DNA of 64,000 nt, from contig CAMDCV010000001.1 of assembly GCA_945890645.1 (NCBI GenBank), positions 62,001 through 126,000 on the forward strand. The letters run 5' to 3'. Positions 17,366-25,706 of this stretch are shown piece after piece. Numbering within the stretch: position 1 is the first letter of the stretch; each line of letters begins with the position of its first letter. Made by a program: the position numbers and the translations under genes. This DNA comes from Akkermansia muciniphila (GTDB lineage Bacteria > Verrucomicrobiota > Verrucomicrobiia > Verrucomicrobiales > Akkermansiaceae). The notes under the pieces are model-generated. The model was not told the origin of the DNA. It worked only from the letters and a program-made list of their open reading frames with translations, and did not search any database.

Positions 17366-18205
17366 ATGAGCCTATTCAGTAAAATTTTCGGATCTGGAAA
17401 ACTGGAGTCTCCGACTCTGGAAAAGCAAAAAAGCCATATTGCCTTTGTTCTTTTGGAAAATGCTGCATTGCCTTCTGGTGATGCGATCATGGCATCGTTC
17501 GAAAAGTATTCTCAGGGGAATCATAAACTCAGCATTTCCAAGGATACTGATAGCGAGGCCTCTCACGACGTCGAAGAACATGTGCTCGCTCTTACTTTGG
17601 ATGGCATTGGCTCTGCGTTTGTAGCGTTGATGGACCTGCCTATTCCGAATGGGGAGGCAGAATCAAATTTTCCATTATCCGTCTCATCGTTTTCTGAGAA
17701 TAGCGGTTTGAAGTTGCATCATGCTCACATCTTGGTCACTCTCATGCCATCTGCAGAAGCCGATCCAATAGAAGCAATGATGGCTTATACAAGCCTACTG
17801 GCGGCGGTGACTGATGCTTCGCAAAGTGTGGGGGTGTATTGGGGCAATGCAGGAGCCACGCACACCCGTGAGTTCTTTCTTGCCGTTGCTTCGGAGCATG
17901 ACATTAATCCGCGCATCCTTCTTTGGAATGGCCTGTCGCGCGCTCCCGAAAGTGGCGGGAAAATGAGTTTCCTCAGTTACGGAATGAACCAAATCGCCCT
18001 GCCGGACCTTTATCTCATCTGCAATGCGAATGCGGCTAGTTCGTCATTTGGACGATTTTTTGACCTATTGGCTTACATTGCGGCGCGAGGTGAGGCCATT
18101 CCTGCAGGAGATACAATTGGATCGACTGCCGAAGAAAGAATTCGAATCAAATACGTCAAATCTCCTGCCGACAAAAATAAAATTGTATGGAAAGTCGAGT
18201 TTTAG
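17366..18205 (+). CDS. DUF4261-like protein
   Basis: 279 residues, no signal peptide or membrane segment. The pattern in the middle and C-terminus (TDASQSVGVYWGNAGATHTREFF, PRILLWNGLSRAPESGGKMSFLSYGMNQIALPDLYLI, and a final KYVKSPADKNKIVWKVEF) agrees with my memory of the DUF4261 family, in which an ALP-Ly domain precedes the conserved C-terminus. Function is unknown for that family. Lies 54 bp after the membrane-anchored protein at 16862 and 15 bp before the secreted protein at 18221, so the three probably share a transcript. Confidence 0.55.
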   Translation: MSLFSKIFGSGKLESPTLEKQKSHIAFVLLENAALPSGDAIMASFEKYSQGNHKLSISKDTDSEASHDVEEHVLALTLDGIGSAFVALMDLPIPNGEAESNFPLSVSSFSENSGLKLHHAHILVTLMPSAEADPIEAMMAYTSLLAAVTDASQSVGVYWGNAGATHTREFFLAVASEHDINPRILLWNGLSRAPESGGKMSFLSYGMNQIALPDLYLICNANAASSSFGRFFDLLAYIAARGEAIPAGDTIGSTAEERIRIKYVKSPADKNKIVWKVEF

Positions 18206-18220
18206 TGTGAGATCATAACG

Positions 18221-18667
18221 ATGCAGGATACACTATATGCGAAAAGAGTAACGGTAATGTTTCTAGCATTGCTGTTAGTATGCAGCTTCCTTTTCAACAC
18301 TACCAACACATTTGCGGCAGAAGTGACGAAAGAAGTCATCTCGGAAATTACTTGTAAGCCTGCATTTGAGCTGAAAGAGAGGCAAGAGATTCATGTTGCC
18401 GATGCGCAGGGGAATCAGCGTGATTCCTATTGGCAGTGGCTCATCTTAGATGATGGCAAGCAGCGCTTTCGTATCTTATGGGGTTCGCCACCACTCTCTG
18501 GCGGCTTGGTGGATCTTTCGGTGCACCAAATTTACACCTTTACCATTTCGACCAAGGAAGAAGGGAACATTTCTGTCCACACAGTTTCGCGAATTCTCAA
18601 AAGTAAAGAAGAGATCTACGCTGCAAAGACAAGTGATTCCCGTAAGCCTGAGAAAGAAAAGCGCTAA
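18221..18667 (+). CDS. Small secreted protein of unknown function
   Basis: 148 residues with a signal peptide (VMFLALLLVCSFLFNTTNTFAAEV). A second possible start at 18257 would shorten the N-terminus by 12 residues and leave the signal intact. The mature part has a WQWLILDDGKQRFRILWG motif and ends in a charged tail (SRKPEKEKR). It may be an OB-fold-like small domain, but I do not recognise the family. It follows the DUF4261-like gene by 15 bp. Confidence 0.5.
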   Translation: MQDTLYAKRVTVMFLALLLVCSFLFNTTNTFAAEVTKEVISEITCKPAFELKERQEIHVADAQGNQRDSYWQWLILDDGKQRFRILWGSPPLSGGLVDLSVHQIYTFTISTKEEGNISVHTVSRILKSKEEIYAAKTSDSRKPEKEKR

Positions 18668-18719
18668 CGTCTTAAGATAACCATTGTCCTGGGGCGTATC
18701 GTGTGGATCATTCGGTGTG

Positions 18720-19736
18720 ATGATTGCATTTGGAATTCGGGAGTTTTTTCCAGTGGGTGATGAGAATTGTTTCACTGCGTTCTCTTGCACGGTGCCGCAG
18801 CCACTGGCGGGTGATGTGTTGGTGAAAGTCAAGGCAGTGGGGGTCAATCCGGTGGACACGAAGGTGCGTGCCATGCAGTCGCAGGCACTTGAAACACCAC
18901 GCATTCTCGGTTGGGATGCGAGTGGGGAAGTGGTGGCAGTGGGGGAAGACGTGACGCGATTTCGTATCGGTGATGCGGTGTATTATGCTGGCGATATCAC
19001 TAGGCCTGGATGCAATGCGCCGTATCAATGTGTCGATGCCCGGCTCGTCGCTCACAAGCCGCAGTGCTTGAGTTTTGAAGAAGCAGCAGCGATGCCTCTC
19101 ACGACCTTGACCGCGTGGGAAGGCTTTGAGCGGATGAATTTACAGTCAGGGAAATCTTTATTGATTCTCGGCGGGGCGGGTGGTGTCGGATCGATCGCGA
19201 TCCAACTCGCCAAACAAGCGGGGTGTTTTGTGATTGCTGCGGCATCGCGCGCGGAAACGACGCAATGGTGTCTCGATCTTGGTGCGGATGCCGTGATCGA
19301 TCATCGCGGTGATATCATCGAGCAATGCCGTGCGCTTGGGTTTCCGCAAGTCGATGCCATTGCGAATTTCGTCAGCACGGAGGGCTACTGGGATATGATG
19401 GGAGAATTGATCGCACCGCTGGGCGAGTTTTTATTGATTGTCGAGCCCAAGACTATGCTGAAACTTGGCGATCCTTTGAAGGCGAAATGCGTATCGATTC
19501 ACTGGGAATTTATGTTTGCACGGTCGAAATTCCAAACGCTCGACATGGCACGGCAGGGAGAAATACTGCAACAAACGGCGGAGTGGATCGATGCCGGGAT
19601 CATTCGACATACGATGACAACACATCTCGGGGAAATGTCCTGCGAAAGTTTGCGCGAGGCGCATGGGTTGTTAGAATCCGGTCGTACTCTGGGGAAAATT
19701 GTTATGAGTGTCAGCAATCACGCGGATGAAGATTGA
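18720..19736 (+). CDS. MDR-family oxidoreductase (zinc-type alcohol dehydrogenase-like / quinone reductase-like)
   Basis: 338 residues from the ATG at 18720. GroES-like N-terminal domain with VLVKVKAVGVNPVDTKVRA, GWDASGEVVAVGEDVTRFRIGDAVYYAG; Rossmann domain with LILGGAGGVGSIAIQLAKQAG and LGADAVIDH. It lacks the structural-zinc cysteine cluster of classical alcohol dehydrogenases, so it belongs to the zinc-independent YogA/ZADH-like branch that reduces quinones or enones with NADPH (family knowledge). Its 3' end overlaps the YjbQ gene by 11 bp. Confidence 0.88.
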   Translation: MIAFGIREFFPVGDENCFTAFSCTVPQPLAGDVLVKVKAVGVNPVDTKVRAMQSQALETPRILGWDASGEVVAVGEDVTRFRIGDAVYYAGDITRPGCNAPYQCVDARLVAHKPQCLSFEEAAAMPLTTLTAWEGFERMNLQSGKSLLILGGAGGVGSIAIQLAKQAGCFVIAAASRAETTQWCLDLGADAVIDHRGDIIEQCRALGFPQVDAIANFVSTEGYWDMMGELIAPLGEFLLIVEPKTMLKLGDPLKAKCVSIHWEFMFARSKFQTLDMARQGEILQQTAEWIDAGIIRHTMTTHLGEMSCESLREAHGLLESGRTLGKIVMSVSNHADED

Positions 19737-20145
19737 AAATCATACCATGGAAGTTTCCACGCGCGGGAAGGGAACTTATGAGATTACTGGTCAAGTCGCG
19801 GCATTGGTCGCGCGCAGCGGCATTCGCGACGGGCAAGTGACGGTGATGGTGCGACACACTAGTGCCAGTTTGGTCATCATGGAGAATGCCGATCCTGAAG
19901 CGCGACATGATCTTGAAGAATTTTTTGAACGTCTTGTGCCCGAGAATACGCCCTGGTTCACGCATACCTACGAAGGCCCGGATGATATGCCGAGTCACAT
20001 TCGTATGGCGCTAACACGAACGAGTGAAGTGATTCCCGTCATGCAAGGTCGTATGACACTGGGCACGTGGCAGGGTTTGTTTTTATTTGAGCATCGTCGC
20101 GCTGCCCATATGCGCCAGGTGGTGGTTTCGATTCTGGGAGAATAA
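19726..20145 (+). CDS. yjbQ: YjbQ/UPF0047 family protein
   Basis: 139 residues from the ATG at 19726, overlapping the oxidoreductase gene by 11 bp. Other in-frame ATGs at 19708 and 19747 are possible. It matches the YjbQ family closely: VTVMVRHTSASLVIMENADPEARHDLEEFFERLVPE, GPDDMPSHIRMALT, LGTWQGLFLFEHR. Members are small beta-rich trimers with conserved histidines; some show weak thiamine-phosphate synthase activity, but the physiological role is unclear. Confidence 0.92.
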   Translation: MKIENHTMEVSTRGKGTYEITGQVAALVARSGIRDGQVTVMVRHTSASLVIMENADPEARHDLEEFFERLVPENTPWFTHTYEGPDDMPSHIRMALTRTSEVIPVMQGRMTLGTWQGLFLFEHRRAAHMRQVVVSILGE

Positions 20146-20165
20146 AGGATAGGCAATTTGAACCA

Positions 20166-20210
20166 CAGATTACGCAGACTTATTGAAGGCTTGGAGGACA
20201 GAGTAATCTG
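20166..20210. repeat. Intergenic inverted repeat with CAGATTAC arms
   Basis: CAGATTAC (20166-20173) and GTAATCTG (20203-20210), 29 bases apart, between the convergent yjbQ and trpC genes. The left arm is part of AACCACAGATTACGCAGA, a type of string repeated in intergenic regions of many environmental bacteria. It can also fold as a shared transcription stop. Confidence 0.5.
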
Positions 20211-20217
20211 CCACGGA

Positions 20218-21012
20218 TTATGCATCAGTGGCGACTAATTCGAGGTATCCGAGAATTTCTGCTGCAGGATCGTGGGCTCGCATGAGCGATTCTCCGATCA
20301 GCACGGCGTTCGCTCCAGCATCCAGCACGCGCTGAGCGTCAGTTAGAGTTTTGATACCGGATTCAGAGACGAGTAGTACGTCATCGGGGACTTCATCGAC
20401 GAGAGCCTCGGTGGTGGCGAGATCGATTTCAAAGGTTTTTAAATTTCGATTATTAATGCCGATAAGATCGGCTCCCAACTCTAGGGCTCGGTCCATTTCC
20501 GGCAGGTTGTGAACTTCAACTAATACGTCTAACGATAGATCTTTAGCCGTGTGAAAGAGTCGTTTGAGTAGTTCGTCATCAAGCGCGGCGACGATCAATA
20601 AAATCGCATCGGCTCCGGCGATGATGGCTTCGTGAATTTGTACTTCATGAATGGTGAAATCCTTGCGGAGGAGGGGAGCCTGGGAAAACTCAGAAATTTT
20701 GGTGAGGTAAGCGAGTGAGCCGTGGAAATATTCTTCATCGGTGAGGATGGACATGCATGAGACACCACCTTGCAAATAGAGTTGTGCTTGTTTAATGGGA
20801 TCGAATGAGGGATCGATAATCCCAACGGAAGGAGAAGCTTTTTTCACCTCTGCGATCACTCCCAATTGATGCGGTCCACGGTCAAGCGCCGAGCGGAATC
20901 CCCGAAAATCGTTGCGTTGTAGCGCGGCGGCTTTGAGCAGTGCGGCGCGTGGCAGCAGTGCCTCAACTTCTCGGTACTTGGTGGCGATGATTTGCGCTAG
21001 TTTATCGGACAT
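20218..21012 (-). CDS. trpC: Indole-3-glycerol phosphate synthase
   Basis: 264 residues from the ATG at 21012; upstream in-frame codons encode a non-conserved stretch. TIM-barrel enzyme of tryptophan synthesis, converting CdRP to indole-3-glycerol phosphate. Diagnostic segments: VIAEVKKASPSVGII (catalytic Lys and phosphate loop), SILTDEEYFHGS, LLRKDFTIHEVQIHEA, DVLVEVHNLPEMDRALELGADLIGINNRNL, LLVSESGIKT and NAVLIGESLMR. Length is normal for a single-domain TrpC. No other trp genes lie in the window, so the pathway genes are scattered. Confidence 0.96.
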   Translation of the reverse strand: MSDKLAQIIATKYREVEALLPRAALLKAAALQRNDFRGFRSALDRGPHQLGVIAEVKKASPSVGIIDPSFDPIKQAQLYLQGGVSCMSILTDEEYFHGSLAYLTKISEFSQAPLLRKDFTIHEVQIHEAIIAGADAILLIVAALDDELLKRLFHTAKDLSLDVLVEVHNLPEMDRALELGADLIGINNRNLKTFEIDLATTEALVDEVPDDVLLVSESGIKTLTDAQRVLDAGANAVLIGESLMRAHDPAAEILGYLELVATDA

Positions 21013-21091
21013 GGTGAAGGAGCAGGAAAGCGTTAAAACTGTAAAAGAGCAAGGCATCAGAAAAAAATATCATTTTTTTTCATGTTTTTGC

Positions 21092-21131
21092 TTGCGTGGA
21101 TCGGAAAAATTCTTAGTCTTCGCCCACGCAA
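21092..21131. repeat. Inverted repeat between trpC and tRNA-Gly
   Basis: TTGCGTGG (21092-21099) and CCACGCAA (21124-21131), perfect 8-bp arms 24 bases apart, in the divergent gap upstream of the tRNA. May be an operator or hairpin; no function can be assigned. Confidence 0.35.
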
Positions 21132-21148
21132 ATTAGCGTAACGCGAAA

Positions 21149-21223
21149 GCGGGCGTAGCTCAGTGGTAGAGCGCCACCTTGCCAAGGTGGATGTCGTGAG
21201 TTCGAATCTCATCGCCCGCTCCA
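21149..21223 (+). tRNA. tRNA-Gly (GCC anticodon)
   Basis: Cloverleaf: acceptor GCGGGCG/CGCCCGC, D-arm GCTCAGTGGTAGAGC, anticodon stem CCACC/GGTGG with loop TTGCCAA (anticodon GCC at 21181-21183), T-arm GTGAG-TTCGAAT-CTCAT, discriminator T and encoded CCA (21221-21223). The CCA end is genomic. Confidence 0.97.
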
Positions 21224-21354
21224 TTTTATGTTCAGCTTGAAGCTAGTAGATAAAATGATTGATTCGATTGCCTTCGGTTTTTCCATTCCGATCCTTTTTT
21301 TGTATATGCGTCTTACATGAGGCGGAAAATCCCATCAAATCCTTGCAGAATGGG

Positions 21355-21385
21355 TTGACTCAGGAGGGGGGATTTGTGCTAGGAT
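21355..21385 (+). promoter_or_regulatory. Candidate promoter of the YwlE-like phosphatase gene
   Basis: TTGACT (21355-21360), 19 bp, extended -10 TGC-TAGGAT (21377-21385). The -10 ends eight bases before the ATG at 21394, predicting a transcript with about two leader bases. The GGAGGGGGG inside the spacer cannot serve as ribosome site for that start if this promoter is used. Confidence 0.4.
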
Positions 21386-21393
21386 GTGGGCCG

Positions 21394-21891
21394 ATGCCAA
21401 TTTCGAATTCATCCAAAGGAGTGAATGTGCTGTTTGTTTGCACCGGAAATACGTGTCGTAGTCCTATGGCGGAAGGATTATTTCGCAAGGCACTGGGCCA
21501 GCGTGAAGGATGGTTGGTGCGATCGGCGGGTGTGTCTGCGAGTGTGGGCAGTAAGGAAAGTCGTGAGACGGCTAAGGTGCTTCGTGACCGCGGTGCTGAC
21601 TTGAGCGACTTTCGCAGTCAGCAAGTGAATGAGGCGTTAATTCTTGAGGCAGATGCGGTATTTGCCATGACTGAAGGGCATTTGTATGCGCTAGAGGATG
21701 AATTTCCAGACTATAGCGATCGATTTTATTTGCTGGGTGATTTCGTGGATGATGAATCCTTCGACGGTGATGTGCCAGATCCGATTGGCATGGGGGCGCG
21801 GGCCTATGAGGAAGTGGCACGCGTTTTAGAATCGGCATTTCCGGGAATTCTGTGCTTTTTAGAAGCAGGGGAATCCGGGGCAGAAAAATAA
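21394..21891 (+). CDS. Low-molecular-weight phosphatase, YwlE (protein-arginine phosphatase)-like
   Basis: 165 residues from the ATG at 21394. P-loop CTGNTCRS (nucleophile Cys16, Arg22), general acid in VPDPIGMG, and the SAGVSAS and FAMTEGH motifs define the LMW-PTP family. The residue after Asn in the loop is Thr20, as in Bacillus YwlE, where this threonine favours phosphoarginine over phosphotyrosine (family knowledge); tyrosine phosphatases usually have Ile/Leu/Ser here. The next gene is rpiB-glyA; in Bacillus the order ywlE-ywlF(rpiB)-ywlG-glyA is found, so the context matches too. Whether an arginine kinase (McsB-like) exists in this genome cannot be seen. Confidence 0.85.
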   Translation: MPISNSSKGVNVLFVCTGNTCRSPMAEGLFRKALGQREGWLVRSAGVSASVGSKESRETAKVLRDRGADLSDFRSQQVNEALILEADAVFAMTEGHLYALEDEFPDYSDRFYLLGDFVDDESFDGDVPDPIGMGARAYEEVARVLESAFPGILCFLEAGESGAEK

Positions 21892-21959
21892 TCGCCGCAG
21901 GTGCAATTCGTGGTTGAAAATCATCCCATCGCAGTGCATCAGTGGGTCGCCCCTAGGGC

Positions 21960-23642
21960 ATGAATCTGATGAGCGAGAAAACAGTGCGCGTAGCAATCGG
22001 GGCCGATCACGGCGGAGTGGATATCAAGAATGCGATAGTTGCCGCACTGATACAGTGTGGATACGAGGTGCATGATTATGGGACCAATAGCCACGACTCG
22101 GTCAGCTACGCAGACTACGGTAATCTTGTCGCGATCGGTGTTGCCGATGGCTCGTTTGACATGGGTGTCCTCTGCTGCACGTCGGGCGTGGGGATGTCGA
22201 TCACAGCGAATCGTCATCGTGGCGTGCGGGCGGCAAATGTGCGCTCAGTGGAAGAGGCCATTACGATTCGTGAACACAACGATGCTAACGTGCTCTGTCT
22301 CGGGTCCAAGTCGGTGGATGCGGAAACAGCCATAGCGATGGCCGATGTTTTTGTTAAAACAGCCTTTACTGCGGGACGACATAGTTGCCGAGTGGCGGCA
22401 AGTTCCGGCAGTCGCATCGAGGTCACTGATCCTGCGGTTTTCGCAGCGATCCGTGCCGAAGAAAAGCGCCAACGCAATAATATCGAGCTGATTGCCTCAG
22501 AGAATTTTGCTTCGCCATCGGTGATGGAAGCGCAGGGGTCAGTGCTTACCAATAAGTACGCCGAAGGCTATCCGGGCCGCCGTTGGTATGGCGGTTGTGA
22601 AAACGTCGATGTCATTGAACAATTGGCGATCGACCGTTTGAAGGAAGTTTTCGGAGCAGAGCACGCAAACGTTCAGCCGCATTCCGGTTCGCAAGCAAAT
22701 ACAGCCGTGTATTTCTCGGTGCTTAAAGTCGGTGATCGGATTTTGACGATGGACCTTGCCCACGGTGGTCACTTGACTCACGGCCACAAAGCGAATTTCT
22801 CTGGCAAATTTTACGACGTGGTTCACTACGGTGTGAGTCAAGAAAATGAGCGCATTGATTACGATTTGTTAGAAAAAATGGCACATGAGTCGAGGCCTGC
22901 TCTCATTACTTGTGGTGCTAGTGCCTATTCTCGCACGATCGATTTCGAACGCATGGGCAAGATTGCCCGGGATGTGGGTGCTTACCTTTTCGTGGACATG
23001 GCGCACATCGCCGGTTTGGTTGCTGGTGGCGTGCATCCGAGCCCCGTGCCCTATGCGGATTTTGTAACATCGACCACGCACAAGTCACTTCGTGGTCCGC
23101 GTGGTGGCGTGATTCTTTGCAAAGAAGAGTTTGCGAAAAAAATTGACGCCCAAGTTTTCCCTGGTATTCAAGGCGGTCCGCTGATGCATGTCATCGCTGC
23201 CAAGGCAATATGCTTCGGCGAAGCGCTCAAGCCTGACTTCAAAGCATACCAAGCCCAGGTGGTGAAAAACGCGCAAACGATGGCGGCGCGGCTGACCGAA
23301 CACGGCTTCCGCATTGTTTCGGGAGGCACTGACAACCACGTCATGTTGGTCGATCTTCGCAGCAAAAAACTGAATGGTACCCTTGCTTCGCACGCACTCG
23401 ATGAGGCAGGTATCACCGTCAATAAAAACTCGATTCCCTTCGATACCGGCACGCCGATGAAACCAAGTGGCATCCGTATCGGTACACCTGCGGTGACCAC
23501 GCGCGGTATGAAAGAAGCGGACATCGTTGCTGTAGCCGACTTTATTAACGAAGTGTTGATGTCACCTGAAGATGAAGCGAAACTCCACGCGATACGCGAG
23601 CGGGTCTTTGCCTTTAATCGTGCCTTTCCGATGCCTTGGTGA
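21960..23642 (+). CDS. rpiB-glyA: Fusion: ribose-5-phosphate isomerase B + serine hydroxymethyltransferase
   Basis: 560 residues (start may instead be the ATG at 21969). Residues 8-143 are Rpi[63 protein letters not shown]. The catalytic cysteine region reads CC-T-S-G-V-G instead of the usual C-G-T/S-G-I-G. After a short linker, residues ~155-560 are a complete Gly[56 protein letters not shown], the PLP lysine in [14 protein letters not shown] (Lys375), and [14 protein letters not shown]. Both halves look full length, with no frameshift. RpiB interconverts ribose-5-P and ribulose-5-P; GlyA makes glycine and methylene-THF. Both feed purine synthesis. Lies 68 bp after the YwlE-like gene, likely the same transcript. 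Confidence 0.95.
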   Translation: MNLMSEKTVRVAIGADHGGVDIKNAIVAALIQCGYEVHDYGTNSHDSVSYADYGNLVAIGVADGSFDMGVLCCTSGVGMSITANRHRGVRAANVRSVEEAITIREHNDANVLCLGSKSVDAETAIAMADVFVKTAFTAGRHSCRVAASSGSRIEVTDPAVFAAIRAEEKRQRNNIELIASENFASPSVMEAQGSVLTNKYAEGYPGRRWYGGCENVDVIEQLAIDRLKEVFGAEHANVQPHSGSQANTAVYFSVLKVGDRILTMDLAHGGHLTHGHKANFSGKFYDVVHYGVSQENERIDYDLLEKMAHESRPALITCGASAYSRTIDFERMGKIARDVGAYLFVDMAHIAGLVAGGVHPSPVPYADFVTSTTHKSLRGPRGGVILCKEEFAKKIDAQVFPGIQGGPLMHVIAAKAICFGEALKPDFKAYQAQVVKNAQTMAARLTEHGFRIVSGGTDNHVMLVDLRSKKLNGTLASHALDEAGITVNKNSIPFDTGTPMKPSGIRIGTPAVTTRGMKEADIVAVADFINEVLMSPEDEAKLHAIRERVFAFNRAFPMPW

Positions 23643-23648
23643 CGTATA

Positions 23649-23721
23649 GGAGGCGTCTCGCCTCCTTGCTTCAAAACGATTTATGGATTCTATGGAAAAG
23701 GCTTGGAGGCGAGACGCCTCC
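23649..23721. repeat. Paired palindromic repeat (REP-like) after rpiB-glyA
   Basis: GGAGGCGTCTCGCCTCC (23649-23665) is itself a hairpin (7-bp stem, TCT loop). Its exact reverse complement GGAGGCGAGACGCCTCC lies at 23705-23721. The two copies could fold separately or pair with each other over 17 bp with a 39-base loop. Resembles a BIME-type pair of REP elements; can act as a terminator or mRNA end for glyA. Confidence 0.7.
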
Positions 23722-23756
23722 GCCACGGAAAACTTCGTGGATGGTGACGAGTTGTT

Positions 23757-23785
23757 TTGACAAGAGCGCGGGTAGCTCCTACGAA
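23757..23785 (+). promoter_or_regulatory. Candidate promoter of the DUF485-actP genes
   Basis: Perfect TTGACA (23757-23762), 17 bp, TACGAA (23780-23785), nine bases before the ATG at 23795. Predicts a leader of about three bases. Confidence 0.4.
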
Positions 23786-23794
23786 GTGGTTGTC

Positions 23795-24106
23795 ATGAAC
23801 CCAATAAGTGAACCCAATTGGAGCGCAATCGCGTCCATGCCTGAGTTTCAGGCGCTACTGAAAGCCAAACGTCGCTTTGTGATTCCGAGCTGTGTATTTT
23901 TCACGCTGTATTATCTGACGTTCTTGATTCTCGTCGGTTGGCACGCGGAGTTGCTCAGTAAACCGCTGCTGGGCAAAGTGAACGGCGCGTATCTTTTTGC
24001 GTTATCCCAGTTCTTTATGACTTGGATCATGGCATATGTCTATATGTTCAAGGCGAATCAATTCGACAAAGCCGCTGCTGCCTTGCTCAAAAAAGCTGGT
24101 TTTTAA
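23795..24106 (+). CDS. DUF485 (YjcH-like) small membrane protein
   Basis: 103 residues from the ATG at 23795; the open frame extends upstream through the palindromic repeat but has no family similarity there. Two membrane helices (VIPSCVFFTLYYLTFLILVGW and GAYLFALSQFFMTWIMAYVYM), with the pattern P-x-F..L...RRFV of DUF485. In many bacteria this family is encoded directly before the acetate symporter ActP (yjcH-actP), exactly as here with a 30-bp gap, so it is probably an accessory subunit of the transporter. Confidence 0.88.
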   Translation: MNPISEPNWSAIASMPEFQALLKAKRRFVIPSCVFFTLYYLTFLILVGWHAELLSKPLLGKVNGAYLFALSQFFMTWIMAYVYMFKANQFDKAAAALLKKAGF

Positions 24107-24136
24107 TTTCTCCCAAAACACCCAAACGATATTCTT

Positions 24137-25702
24137 ATGGCGATTACTATGTTCATTCTTTTTGTGGTTGCGACTCTCGTGATCACATTTCTCAGTGCGA
24201 AAAAAAATACTGGCTCTAGTGCCTACTTTGCGGCGGGTCGATCCATCACAGCTTGGCAAAATGGTCTTGCAGTGGCGGGCGATTACATGTCTGCCGCTTC
24301 GTTTCTCGGCATTGCCGGGATGATCGCATGTTTCGGTTTTGATGGCTTTATGTATAGCGTCGGCTTCTTGGTCGCCTATTTGACAGTCTTGTATGTCGTT
24401 GCCGAGCCTTTGCGGAATTCGGGTAAATACACCATGGCGGATGTGTTGGCCTATCGCTTGAAGCCACGTCCGGTGCGTGCGATGGCTAGTCTCAATACCC
24501 TGTGTGTCTCGTTGTTTTACATGATCGCGCAAATGGTCGGTGCTGGTGTTCTGATTCAGAAGCTGATGCATGACGTGCCTTTCATGCAGGAAACCATGGG
24601 TTACAATCTATCGGTTTGCGGGGTGGGTGTGATGATGATCATTTACGTCGTGTTCGGCGGCATGTTGGCGACGACCTGGGTGCAGATCATTAAAGCGATT
24701 TTGTTGATTTCTGGTAGTTTGTTTCTGAGTGTTCTTGTTATGCGTAAATTCGACTACAGTCTTGTACAATTTTTCGATGCGGTGACACAAATCAAGATGA
24801 CGGCAGCGGATGGTCAGCAAGTGGTGAGAAACTTTCTCGATCCTGGCATGAAGTTCAAAAATCCTTGGGAATCAGTATCGCTGGGAGCTGCTTTATTGTT
24901 TGGCACCGCTGGATTGCCGCACATTCTGATTCGTTTCTATACGGTGCCTGACGCCAAAACCGCTCGTTCTAGTGTGGTCTGGGCGATGTGGATCATCGGT
25001 GGATTTTACATTTTGACGACATTCTTCGGCTTCGGCGCTGCGGCCTTGTTAGGCCCTGATACGACTAGCCTGAACCCTAATATGAGTGCGCCCATGCTCG
25101 CGCAATTGCTGGGTGGCGAGTTTTTCTTTGCCTTCATCTGTGCGGTGGCATTCGCCACGATCTTAGCGGTTGTTGCTGGCCTTACCATTAGCGCGAGCAC
25201 ATCGTTTGCTCACGATTTCTACAGCAACGTGATTCACCACGGCAAGGAACCGCGCCCTGGGATGGAAGTGAAAGTCGCCCGTATTACCGCTTTTGCGATT
25301 GGTGCGCTTTCGATCTTGCTTGCCATTCTTCTCGGGCCGAAAGTGAACGTTGCGTTCCTCGTCGGTCTCGCCTTTGCGGTGGCGGCATCGGCCAATTTGC
25401 CCGCCATCATTTTCTCCGTATTTTGGAAACGCTTCAACACGACGGGTGCCCTGTTTGGCTTGGGCGGTGGGTTGTTTGCCTCGATTGGCTTGATTTTAGT
25501 CAGTCCAGTAGGATTGCTGGGCAAAGAAGGTGCCTGGTTTCCGCTAGAAAACCCTGGCATCGTGAGTATTCCGTTAGGCTTTTTGTTCGCGATCATTGGA
25601 ACGCTGATTGGCGGTCGAGAAGCGAATGCAGAAGCGAAGTTTGACGAGCTTTCGGTTCGTTCGCATACCGGCTTGGGTGCCGAGAAGGCGAGCAGTCATT
25701 AA
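24137..25702 (+). CDS. actP: Sodium:solute symporter, ActP-like (acetate/monocarboxylate uptake)
   Basis: 521 residues with about 13 membrane helices. AAGRSITAWQNGLAVAGDYMSAASFLGIAGMIACFGFDGFMYSVGFLVAYLTVLYVVAEPLRNSGKYTMADVLAYRL is close to ActP, and GTAGLPHILIRFYTVPDAKTARSSV and VAGLTISASTSFAHDFY fit the SSS family. Slightly shorter than E. coli ActP (549). Imports acetate or similar short acids with sodium. Pairs with the DUF485 gene. No acs gene is nearby. Confidence 0.9.
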   Translation: MAITMFILFVVATLVITFLSAKKNTGSSAYFAAGRSITAWQNGLAVAGDYMSAASFLGIAGMIACFGFDGFMYSVGFLVAYLTVLYVVAEPLRNSGKYTMADVLAYRLKPRPVRAMASLNTLCVSLFYMIAQMVGAGVLIQKLMHDVPFMQETMGYNLSVCGVGVMMIIYVVFGGMLATTWVQIIKAILLISGSLFLSVLVMRKFDYSLVQFFDAVTQIKMTAADGQQVVRNFLDPGMKFKNPWESVSLGAALLFGTAGLPHILIRFYTVPDAKTARSSVVWAMWIIGGFYILTTFFGFGAAALLGPDTTSLNPNMSAPMLAQLLGGEFFFAFICAVAFATILAVVAGLTISASTSFAHDFYSNVIHHGKEPRPGMEVKVARITAFAIGALSILLAILLGPKVNVAFLVGLAFAVAASANLPAIIFSVFWKRFNTTGALFGLGGGLFASIGLILVSPVGLLGKEGAWFPLENPGIVSIPLGFLFAIIGTLIGGREANAEAKFDELSVRSHTGLGAEKASSH

Positions 25703-25706
25703 GGGT

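Noticed and set aside
21224-21393. Possible riboswitch between tRNA-Gly and the YwlE-like gene
   Set aside because: No known aptamer motif; the region holds a tRNA 3' trailer and a candidate promoter close to the start codon.
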